Source: SIG205 sp045545595 (lineage in GTDB: Bacteria; Bacillota_I; Bacilli_A; RF39; UBA660). From it: 64,000 nt of DNA. Position 1 is the stretch's first letter. Every line of letters starts with the position of its first letter. The stretch spans positions 1 to 64,000 of the forward strand of contig JAZQBG010000004.1 in the NCBI GenBank assembly GCA_045545595.1, written 5' to 3'. Under the pieces are notes generated by a model, which was not told the DNA's origin, searched no databases, and worked only from the letters and a program-made list of their open reading frames with translations. Of this stretch, positions 35,245 to 43,500 are shown one piece after another. The translations under genes and the position numbers were made by a program.

Positions 35245-36414
35245 ATGAAAAATAAAATCTTTTGGATAATATGTGCAATTGTTTGCTTTTTTGCGTTTTC
35301 TGATATGGTTTTTGCTGCAAATGGTTGTTTAGAAGTATGCAAAGGCAAACTTAAAGAGGAATGTTGTTGTCCTGAAAATAGCGAATATTATGGCCAAGAA
35401 GGAACATACACTAAGCTTCAAAATACAGGTTTTGAATGTAATTATACAATTACAATAAATGGACAAAAAATTGGTATAATCTATAAGTATATAGATGGCG
35501 TGACACCTTTAACATCATCGCTAGTTGATCCAGATATTTCGATAAAGTTAGGTGGCAAAACTTATCCTATTATAATGGCCGAATTAGATAATACTATGAG
35601 GCTAGAACTTGATGACTTTATAGGTGATGGAATTGTTGATGATACAACTGGCGATATAAGTTATAATTATTCTTGTCCGTATGCTGTTTATGTAGCTCAG
35701 ATTGAAAACGATTCATCTGTTTTTGCTGATGGTTTAGGATATAAATTATATTTTTTTCCAACAGGAGAGATAGAGTATAAAGCTGGCGCTCCTTTGCCAA
35801 GTTACAAAGAAGAAGATGATTTAGATGGTAACAAAGCTGATGGCAGTGAAAAAGGACTTACTGCTCAACAGTGGGCTTTGCTGAAAACATCTACTGGCTA
35901 TAAAAAGATGTCAGATATGCTCAAAATAAATAAAACTGGATTTGGTGGTTGGGCACTAGATACAAAACTTAGCAAATATGCGTGTCATATTGCTACATAC
36001 GACAAAGAAACTGATGAGGTTATTGACTCATATGATGCTAATACAACTCACTCTGATTTAGACGATATAGCAGATGCTAGTAGTAGTGATCCTACCAGAG
36101 ATATTATTGATACCATTAAGGACTCTGTAGCCGATTGTACTACACTAAGTGGGACAAAAACTTATAAAATAATAAATAAAATATTTATGTGGATACAAAT
36201 AGCAGCGCCAATAATGGTAGTTATATTTGGAGTGTTGGATTTTACAAAAGCTATGGCAGCTAGTGATAATGATGCAATAAAAAAAGCACAAAGTACATTT
36301 ATAAAAAGAATTATAGTAGCAGCTATAATAATATTATTACCAGTTATAATGAATCTTGTTATCGACTTGTATGAAGGTGCAACAGGTATTAATACTTGTG
36401 GAATAGGGGAATAA
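35245..36414 (+). CDS. Secreted protein with a C-terminal VirB2/TrbC-like domain
   Basis: 389 aa. Signal peptide (about 1-24, ending VFAANG), a Cys-rich start (CLEVCKGKLKEECCC), a roughly 250-residue extracytoplasmic domain of unknown family, then the two-helix VirB2-like unit with DNDAIKKAQSTFIKR. The last domain matches the previous gene closely, suggesting duplication and fusion with a large external head. This could be a tip adhesin of the pilus or channel; that is inference. ATG at 35245 after GAGGTG. Confidence 0.74.
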   Translation: MKNKIFWIICAIVCFFAFSDMVFAANGCLEVCKGKLKEECCCPENSEYYGQEGTYTKLQNTGFECNYTITINGQKIGIIYKYIDGVTPLTSSLVDPDISIKLGGKTYPIIMAELDNTMRLELDDFIGDGIVDDTTGDISYNYSCPYAVYVAQIENDSSVFADGLGYKLYFFPTGEIEYKAGAPLPSYKEEDDLDGNKADGSEKGLTAQQWALLKTSTGYKKMSDMLKINKTGFGGWALDTKLSKYACHIATYDKETDEVIDSYDANTTHSDLDDIADASSSDPTRDIIDTIKDSVADCTTLSGTKTYKIINKIFMWIQIAAPIMVVIFGVLDFTKAMAASDNDAIKKAQSTFIKRIIVAAIIILLPVIMNLVIDLYEGATGINTCGIGE

Positions 36415-36460
36415 TTTTTGTTTTTTGTGCAATTTATGATGTTTGGAGGATGAAAAAATT

Positions 36461-38329
36461 ATGGGAGCTTTAGATGGAATCGGAAGTTTCATATATGAAA
36501 GTTTTATAAATCTATGTTTGATAATTGATGGAATGCTTATAAGTATAAATGGGGCTTTATTTGGGACTTTTATGGAAATAGCTAAACATGAAGTGGATAG
36601 GAGTATATTTGGAGATATTACAAAAAAAATTTACATAATCATTGGTATATTTATGATCTTTAGAGTTGCATTTTCTCTAATTCAAATGTTAGCTAATCCT
36701 GATATGCTTGCAGACAAGGAAAAAGGCGCAGGAAAACTTGCAACGCGCGTAGTTATTGTATTTGCATTGATTGTTATGGTTCCAACAATATTTGAAATGG
36801 CGTATGGATTACAAAACGCTGTATTAGACGATAATATTATTGGTAGTATATTTAATGCGGGTGGTGTTGGTGAAAAGGATTATGTTGAAAATAAAGGTTC
36901 AGAAATGGCTATGGATATATTTAAAGGGATGATAAAGCCAGTTGGGAGCAAAAGGACAAATTGTATGTGTGCTGTTACAACGGATAATGGTTGTGGTACA
37001 ACTGCATATAATAAAGCTACATCCATAAGTGAAATTAGATCGGCGGAAAAAAATGGTTTGCATACTAATCCTGGTACTTTAGACTGCTTTACTGATAAAA
37101 GTGTTGATGATGGTTATTTGTTAGAGTATCGCCCGTTAATATCTAGTGTTGCATTAGGTATGATGGCTTGGCTTATGGTAGGATATTGTATAGATATTGG
37201 AGTTAGATATCTCAAATTAGTATTCTTACAATTAATTGCTCCTATATGTATTGCTACATACGTTGTTGGAGGTAAGGATAATTCATTTAACAAATGGATT
37301 AAAATGACTACATCAACATATTTGCTTGTGTTTATGAGATTAATGATAATTTATATTATTATGTTTATTGCGAAAAACATTACTTCCATCACTGATAAAT
37401 TAAGTAGTCTTTCATCAGTAGCTGTGATTTTAGGTATGTTAGTGTTTGCTAAAAATGCTCCTAAATTAATAAGTGATTTATTTGGTATTCAAGAAGATAA
37501 AGAAGGGGGACTTAAAGGTATTGCAAAAGCGGCACTTCTTGGCGCTGCAGCAATGGGCGTTGGTGGAGTTGGCTCTGCTGTTAGTAAATTTGCTGCTTCT
37601 AAACAAGCAGGAAATGGATTTTTGAAATCATTAGGAGCTGGAGTAACTGGTTTAGGTTCTGGAGCAGTAGCAGGAGCTTTCTCTGGTGCTAAAGCCAAAA
37701 ATCCTTTCGAGGCATTTAAGGGCGGTGTAGGTATTGCACAAAAGAAAGGACAACAAACTCTTAACAATGGAACAACTAGTTGGTTTAATAGAACAGGTGC
37801 TAGGATTCAAAGTGGTCTTGGATTACAAACTGCAGCAGATAGGTATGATTCTCAAATTGAAGGATATAACGCTATAAAAGATAGTGCTAAAAATTTACAA
37901 GATTATGCAGCAGGTGAAGTGGCAAAAGATAATAGTACAATGACTACATTTACTTGGACAGATGAAAATGGAAATCAAATTACTTCTCGTGGTAATGTAA
38001 ATACATTAAAAGAATACGCAAACCAATTAAGAATGAACGGCGGAAACGCTAGAGATATTGCGATGGCAGAATCTAGAGCCAAAATTGCTGAAAAACAAGC
38101 TATTGCAGATTATATAACAAATAATGCTACTAGTGATTCAACAGTTGCTGCTGGAATAAGTGAGATTAATGCTTTAAATAACCAATATGGTCTTGATATG
38201 GCAACTGTTACTAATGGTGCATCTGTACAAGATGCTAAAACAGGTGCTATTGATGCTGTTAATGATATTAAAACTAGAGAAGATTATATTCGTTCACAAG
38301 AAATTAAAAGAACAACAAAACAAAGTTAA
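36461..38329 (+). CDS. VirB6/TrbL-like channel protein
   Basis: 622 aa with about seven hydrophobic segments in residues 10-370 (including YIIIGIFMIFRVAFSLIQML and the block near 230-330), then a Gly/Ala-rich soluble C-terminal half of about 250 residues. This layout fits VirB6/TrbL/PrgH membrane channel subunits. ATG at 36461 after GGAGGA. A Cys pair (CMCA) lies in an external loop near residue 166. The Ala/Gly-rich tail is high in GC compared with neighbours only because of amino-acid content. Confidence 0.78.
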   Translation: MGALDGIGSFIYESFINLCLIIDGMLISINGALFGTFMEIAKHEVDRSIFGDITKKIYIIIGIFMIFRVAFSLIQMLANPDMLADKEKGAGKLATRVVIVFALIVMVPTIFEMAYGLQNAVLDDNIIGSIFNAGGVGEKDYVENKGSEMAMDIFKGMIKPVGSKRTNCMCAVTTDNGCGTTAYNKATSISEIRSAEKNGLHTNPGTLDCFTDKSVDDGYLLEYRPLISSVALGMMAWLMVGYCIDIGVRYLKLVFLQLIAPICIATYVVGGKDNSFNKWIKMTTSTYLLVFMRLMIIYIIMFIAKNITSITDKLSSLSSVAVILGMLVFAKNAPKLISDLFGIQEDKEGGLKGIAKAALLGAAAMGVGGVGSAVSKFAASKQAGNGFLKSLGAGVTGLGSGAVAGAFSGAKAKNPFEAFKGGVGIAQKKGQQTLNNGTTSWFNRTGARIQSGLGLQTAADRYDSQIEGYNAIKDSAKNLQDYAAGEVAKDNSTMTTFTWTDENGNQITSRGNVNTLKEYANQLRMNGGNARDIAMAESRAKIAEKQAIADYITNNATSDSTVAAGISEINALNNQYGLDMATVTNGASVQDAKTGAIDAVNDIKTREDYIRSQEIKRTTKQS

Positions 38330-38349
38330 TAAAAGGGATGTGATATATA

Positions 38350-38670
38350 ATGATTAGTGGTGGATATTTAATACCGGCCAATTCAAAAAAAGGACAATTA
38401 ATACTAAATTATTTTAGGCTAGTAGATTTATTAATATTTGGAATAGGATTATTAGTGTCGTTTCTATTGTTGATAATTTTTGGTACTGGTGGTATTGCGC
38501 AAACACTTGGTATATTAGCACCTGCTGCACTTGGTGCACTTCTTGTTGCGCCAGTTCCAAACTATCATAATGTTTTGGTTTTCATAACTAGTTTATATGA
38601 ATATTTAAACAATAGAAGAAATTATATATGGAAAGGTTGGTGTGTTACTAATGGCGAAGACAAACAGTAA
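38350..38670 (+). CDS. PrgI-family (VirB3-like) protein
   Basis: 106 aa with two hydrophobic segments (about 26-46 and 50-70). PrgI-family proteins are VirB3-like partners of the VirB4 ATPase. Its position directly before the VirB4 genes is the usual one. The last 20 bases overlap the VirB4 N-terminal gene in another frame. Confidence 0.78.
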   Translation: MISGGYLIPANSKKGQLILNYFRLVDLLIFGIGLLVSFLLLIIFGTGGIAQTLGILAPAALGALLVAPVPNYHNVLVFITSLYEYLNNRRNYIWKGWCVTNGEDKQ

Positions 38671-39196
38671 ATATACAGAAGATTGGTTGCCTATTAATTC
38701 CATAATGAATGGAATGATAATTTTAGATAATAAATGGAAGGTGACAGGTGTAAAAATAAATCCTAGAAACATATTCATATTAGAACCGTCCGCACAAGAT
38801 GCAACTTTAATAGCACTTAAAAATTTATATAATATGTTGGATTTTGAATTTTGGATTGTTTCTGCAGATAGACCTGTTGATATTTCACTTTACTTATCAC
38901 AGTTACAACTTTTGTATAGCCAAACACAAAAACAATATGTTAGAAAATTAATCATGGAAGATATTAATAAAGCTAACATGTATACTGCAAATAATGTGGT
39001 TGATACTGAATATTATTTGTTATTTAGAGAAAAGAATGATGATTTAATTCAAAAGAGAATAAGATTATTAATTAATAATTTAGCGAATTGTGGATTAAGT
39101 GCCGCCCAAACTTCAAATGAGGATTTAAGAGTTCTATTAGAAAACTTCTTAAATGGTGGACAAACCACTGGATTTGGAGCAGTGATGCCAGTATGA
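38651..39196 (+). CDS. VirB4-like protein, N-terminal half (split gene)
   Basis: 181 aa. Corresponds to the N-terminal TraC/VirB4 domain (WLPINSIMNGMIILDNKW, then FEFWIVSADRPVDISLYLSQ, quoted in part) without any Walker motif. ATG at 38651. It ends in ATGA shared with the next gene, a classic coupled junction, so two subunits are probably made on purpose. Together with the next ORF the length is about 775 aa, normal for one VirB4. Confidence 0.75.
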   Translation: MAKTNSKYTEDWLPINSIMNGMIILDNKWKVTGVKINPRNIFILEPSAQDATLIALKNLYNMLDFEFWIVSADRPVDISLYLSQLQLLYSQTQKQYVRKLIMEDINKANMYTANNVVDTEYYLLFREKNDDLIQKRIRLLINNLANCGLSAAQTSNEDLRVLLENFLNGGQTTGFGAVMPV

Positions 39197-40977
39197 AAAT
39201 AAAAAGCGAATTAGCCCCTAAGGGATTACAATTTAACTCAGGTGATTTTGTTATTAGTGATAAATATGCAACGATTTTAACTGCTGTATCTTATCCTAAA
39301 TTTATACAACCAGGATATTTAGCAAGTTTAACAAATATGTCTGGTATTAAAATGGTTATTAAACATATACCATTGCCGTTTTCAGTTATTTCTAAAATGC
39401 TTAATAAAGAAATTGCGGATTTAAAACAAAAATATCATGAAGAAAATGATAAAACTATTCAAGAAAGAATAAGACAAGATATTGATTCACTAGAATATTT
39501 TATTCAAATGATGGTATCTTCTCAAGCAAGAATTTTTGACTTTCAACTACACATAATGATTACCGCTGATACAAGAGAAGCATTAGAAAATAAAAAAGTT
39601 CAAGTTAAAAATTATCTTGAAGCTATGGAAATGAGATCTGTTGTACTTAGATTTGAACAGGAAAAAGTATTAAAATCAATACTTCCTATTTTCCCTAATC
39701 AAGATATAGAACAAAGAATTGGTACACCAGTTCCATCAGTTACTATGGCGGCTATGTATCCATTTATATTTGATAGTGTTAAGGATCCCGGATTATCTTG
39801 TTTATTAGGTGTGGATTTTTCGGGAGGGGTTATACTATTTAACCAATTCCTATATCAAATTAAAAAGGAACATAATAGAAATAATGCTAATTTAATTATT
39901 TTAGGTACATCAGGTAGTGGTAAGAGTACAACTGCTAAGATTATACTTAGATCTCATATCAGGAATGATGCACAAATTGTTGCAATAGACCCTGAAGATG
40001 AATTAAGTGAAATGGGTAAAACATTTGGTGCTGATATGATTGACCTTGGAAAAGGTGGACAATTTGGTATGATAAATCCACTTGAAGTAATAGTTGATGC
40101 TGATGAAGAAGAATTATCTCAAGGATTAGGATATACTGTTCTTAATAAAACATTACAATTCTTAAAAGCGTTTATGAGATATTATTCGCCAGATATTAGC
40201 GAAGATGTATTAACTACTTTTAGTGAAGTTGTACAAGATACATATAAGAGATTTGGAATAGATTTTGACACTGATTTTTCTAAATTCACATCAAAAGATT
40301 TTCCAGTATTTGCAGATGTGTATGAAACTATTAAAGGTAGATTATTATCTATGAACGAAAAAACTCGTGAAAGAGACATTATGGAACAGCTTGAGATAAA
40401 AGTTAGACCATTAGTAAAAGAATTAAGATACTATTTTGGTGGTCATACAACTATAAAAAGAGACTCTCAATTCATTATATTCAATTTAAAAGAACTTATG
40501 AATTCAGATAATAATATTAGAAACGCATTATTCTTTAATGTATTAAAATATGCGTGGGGATTATGTTTAGATAAAGACAAAAATACCGTATTGTCAGTCG
40601 ATGAAGCCCATATTTTATTGTCTGGTAATAACGTATTAGGTGCGGATTTCTTAGCGCAAGTTCAAAGAAGGGCTAGAAAGTATAATACTGGTACAATAAT
40701 AAGTACACAACAACCAACAGATTTCTCTGACCCTGCTGTCATTACTCAAGGTAAAGCAATATTTGATAATGCTGCTTATTACATAGTAATGGGACTTAGA
40801 AAACAAGCAACAGAAGATTTAGCTAAATTAATTGATTTAAATGATAATGAAAAAGATAATATTAAGAGATTTAATCAAGGAGAAGCATTGTTTGTTTGTG
40901 GTAACAGACGTATGATAATAAATATTATTGCTTCTGAAAAAGAATTAGACTCATTTGGAAGTGGCGGCGGTCTATAA
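39193..40977 (+). CDS. VirB4-like ATPase, C-terminal half
   Basis: 594 aa. Carries the full ATPase: Walker A LGTSGSGKSTTAK near residue 237, Walker B TVLSVDEAHILLSG near 463, then STQQPTDFSDP and GLRKQATEDL typical of VirB4/TraC. It energises type IV secretion at the membrane. It starts at the ATG that overlaps the stop of the N-terminal half. Confidence 0.92.
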   Translation: MKIKSELAPKGLQFNSGDFVISDKYATILTAVSYPKFIQPGYLASLTNMSGIKMVIKHIPLPFSVISKMLNKEIADLKQKYHEENDKTIQERIRQDIDSLEYFIQMMVSSQARIFDFQLHIMITADTREALENKKVQVKNYLEAMEMRSVVLRFEQEKVLKSILPIFPNQDIEQRIGTPVPSVTMAAMYPFIFDSVKDPGLSCLLGVDFSGGVILFNQFLYQIKKEHNRNNANLIILGTSGSGKSTTAKIILRSHIRNDAQIVAIDPEDELSEMGKTFGADMIDLGKGGQFGMINPLEVIVDADEEELSQGLGYTVLNKTLQFLKAFMRYYSPDISEDVLTTFSEVVQDTYKRFGIDFDTDFSKFTSKDFPVFADVYETIKGRLLSMNEKTRERDIMEQLEIKVRPLVKELRYYFGGHTTIKRDSQFIIFNLKELMNSDNNIRNALFFNVLKYAWGLCLDKDKNTVLSVDEAHILLSGNNVLGADFLAQVQRRARKYNTGTIISTQQPTDFSDPAVITQGKAIFDNAAYYIVMGLRKQATEDLAKLIDLNDNEKDNIKRFNQGEALFVCGNRRMIINIIASEKELDSFGSGGGL

Positions 40978-40999
40978 TCTCAAAGTGTGGTGGTAGAAA

Positions 41000-42727
41000 A
41001 TGTGGGGTGCAGTAGCAAAGCAATTATTAAGTAACCCAAAGACTCGTAAAATTATAATAATAGCAGCAGTGGGATTACTAGGATTTCAATTTTTGTTCAT
41101 GTTTTTAATAATATGTGCAGTTGCATATCCAATTTTTGCAGTCGGAGAATTTATACAAAACTTTGTAAGTGCAGTCGAAGATTTTTTCCAAAGATTTGGC
41201 AATTTTATAACATTTAATGGATGGAAAACTAATGAAGAAAAATATTTTGAGTTTATGGAGGAATTATCATGTGAAAATGCCACGATTATTTCTTCAACAG
41301 TAATGTATTATTACAATATAGGACAATTTGAATCTGAAGAAATGTCAGATGAAGAGTGGGAAAATTATGATCCATCTACATCAAATGGTGATGATGATCT
41401 TCCATATGGAGATTTATTAAAAGATGCAAAAAAACTTAATAAGTACTATAAAAAAGGAATGACTGAATACGAAACATATGTAAAAACAAAATTTATACCT
41501 AGCTATGACAAGAATGCAAATGTTGATTCTATATATGATGCTATGATGACTATTGCAAAAACTGGTAATTGTAGTAAGGGTTCTTCCTCCGGTAGTTCTG
41601 GATTTTATAGTGTAACCTGTTCGGGTGTTACTGTAACAGGTGAGGGAGCAGGAACATATCAACTAGAAGATTATGTTGCTGGTGTTGTTGATGCAGAGGT
41701 AGGAGTTTTTGGGGAAAGTGCAGAAACTTTGAAGGCACAGGCAATCGCTGCTAGAACTTATGTTTTGAATACAACAAATAATTGTGCAAATCCAATAAAT
41801 AATTCAACTACAGCACAAACTTTTTCTCCTAATCCATCTGAGGCAGCTAAACAAGCTGCTAATGAAACCGCGGGTAAGGTTTTAACATTTAATGGTTCTA
41901 TATTTAAATCTGAATATGACTCGTTTTGTTCAAACTGCGATAGTACTACAACAAACGAGGATGGTTCATATACAGCGCAATATACAAAACTTCCTAATAA
42001 TGAAACACATTCAGTTACACTTGGTAGTTCATATGCTAGTTATATTGCCGGTGGACATGGTAGAGGTATGAGTCAAGTGTTAGCGTATCAACTTGCTAAT
42101 GAAGGTAAAACTTATGCTGAAATTTTGGAATACTTTTACTCGCCAGGTGTTGTAATTGCTAATTCAGGTGGTTTTAGTACTGGTGGATGGACAATTAGAA
42201 ATACAACACCAACAAAAAGTGATACATTATATACAGGGTATGCGAATGTTGGTCAATGTGTATGGTATGCAAAATCCCGTGCTATGGAAATATTAACAGA
42301 ACTTAAAAATGCTGGTAAAATAGATTCTGAACAAGCAGATAAGGCTATTCAATCTTTAAATTCAACATATGGTAATGCAACAGACTGGTATAAAAATACA
42401 TCAGATAAATTTAATAAAATTTCTGATATAACTAAACCTCAAGCTGGTTCAATAATTGTATGGTCTGGCGGAAATGGTCATAACTATGGTCATGTAGCTA
42501 TTATCGAAGAAATTAATACAGAGGAAAACACTATAACGGTAACAGATACATGGTCTAATTTGAGAGATGGTAATGGTAATATAGATTCATGTCCTGGTAC
42601 ATGGACTTGTATAGTGTTTAATAGTAAGACATACTCATTAGATGATTTTATTAATAATTATGCACCACATGGTGGAGGATATAAGAGGTTTGTAGGTTAT
42701 GTTAATTTTGTAAATAGTGAATTTTAG
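41000..42727 (+). CDS. SpoIID-domain plus CHAP-domain cell-wall hydrolase (VirB1-like role)
   Basis: 575 aa. A membrane helix (about 18-45), a linker, then a SpoIID/LytB domain (about 215-390) with the family text VAGVVDAEVG, LKAQAIAARTYVLN and GHGRGMSQ. A CHAP domain (about 410-570) has GQCVWYAKSRA with the catalytic Cys and YGHVAIIEEI with the His. SpoIID proteins are lytic transglycosylases; CHAP proteins are amidases or endopeptidases. The pair would open peptidoglycan for the secretion channel, as VirB1 does. The fusion is unusual; Gram-positive systems more often fuse SLT or NlpC/P60 to CHAP. Confidence 0.9.
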   Translation: MWGAVAKQLLSNPKTRKIIIIAAVGLLGFQFLFMFLIICAVAYPIFAVGEFIQNFVSAVEDFFQRFGNFITFNGWKTNEEKYFEFMEELSCENATIISSTVMYYYNIGQFESEEMSDEEWENYDPSTSNGDDDLPYGDLLKDAKKLNKYYKKGMTEYETYVKTKFIPSYDKNANVDSIYDAMMTIAKTGNCSKGSSSGSSGFYSVTCSGVTVTGEGAGTYQLEDYVAGVVDAEVGVFGESAETLKAQAIAARTYVLNTTNNCANPINNSTTAQTFSPNPSEAAKQAANETAGKVLTFNGSIFKSEYDSFCSNCDSTTTNEDGSYTAQYTKLPNNETHSVTLGSSYASYIAGGHGRGMSQVLAYQLANEGKTYAEILEYFYSPGVVIANSGGFSTGGWTIRNTTPTKSDTLYTGYANVGQCVWYAKSRAMEILTELKNAGKIDSEQADKAIQSLNSTYGNATDWYKNTSDKFNKISDITKPQAGSIIVWSGGNGHNYGHVAIIEEINTEENTITVTDTWSNLRDGNGNIDSCPGTWTCIVFNSKTYSLDDFINNYAPHGGGYKRFVGYVNFVNSEF

Positions 42728-42736
42728 GTGATAATA

Positions 42737-43408
42737 ATGAATAATAAAATATTTGTTTTAGCCATAGTTATGTTATTTATAACCGGCTGTACTGTTACTT
42801 ACGATTTAAATATTGAAGATAGTAAAGTATATGAAAAAGTAAATTTAAATGTTGATTCAACATTTAATTCAAGAATTTCAGAGTTATCAAAAATGAAACA
42901 ATATAACCATCTTTCTGGAAATAATACCACTTATTATAATTTTTCTTCTGCTGAGAGTGATAGTGGGGTTAAACTTTCATATGATTATCAGTATAATTTT
43001 GAAAATTTTGAAGAATCACGTGCATTAAGTGAATGTTTTTCTGCTTTTAATGTATTAAATGATTATGAAGAAGAAACTCTTAGAATTACTACATCAAACA
43101 AATTTAATTGTCTTAATTATAATGATGAATTTGTTGATAGTGTGACAATAAATATTAAAACAAATCATAAAGTAATTAATCATAATGCTGATAAAGTTGA
43201 AAATGATACTTATACTTGGGAAATAAAATCAAGTATGCTAGATAAGCCTATTGATTTTACAATTGATAGAAATCCTAAGGATACAACTGTAGAAGATACT
43301 ATAAGAGATGTTGGTACACTTTTGATAGTTATTGGTATAGTTGCAGGCATTGGTGTTATTGTACTTATTTACTTAAAAATAAGATCTAAAAATGTAAATA
43401 AAATTTAA
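42737..43408 (+). CDS. Lipoprotein with a C-terminal membrane helix
   Basis: 223 aa. Lipobox LFITGC (Cys 18), a polar domain of about 170 residues, then a hydrophobic helix (about 193-213) and a basic tail. I do not recognise the family. It sits between the wall hydrolase and VirD4, with a start nine bases after the previous stop, so it is probably a structural part of the channel. A terminator follows, separating it from virD4. Confidence 0.7.
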   Translation: MNNKIFVLAIVMLFITGCTVTYDLNIEDSKVYEKVNLNVDSTFNSRISELSKMKQYNHLSGNNTTYYNFSSAESDSGVKLSYDYQYNFENFEESRALSECFSAFNVLNDYEEETLRITTSNKFNCLNYNDEFVDSVTINIKTNHKVINHNADKVENDTYTWEIKSSMLDKPIDFTIDRNPKDTTVEDTIRDVGTLLIVIGIVAGIGVIVLIYLKIRSKNVNKI

Positions 43409-43439
43409 ATCATAAATATTGAAATATTTATGATTTTTT
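43408..43439 (+). terminator. Terminator before virD4-like gene
   Basis: AATCATAAATATT and AATATTTATGATT pair around two bases and are followed by TTTTC. Confidence 0.85.
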
Positions 43440-43500
43440 CTTTAATACGTGATATAATATTTTTGAATTAATTAAATTATTCTTACAGGAGGAAATTTTT

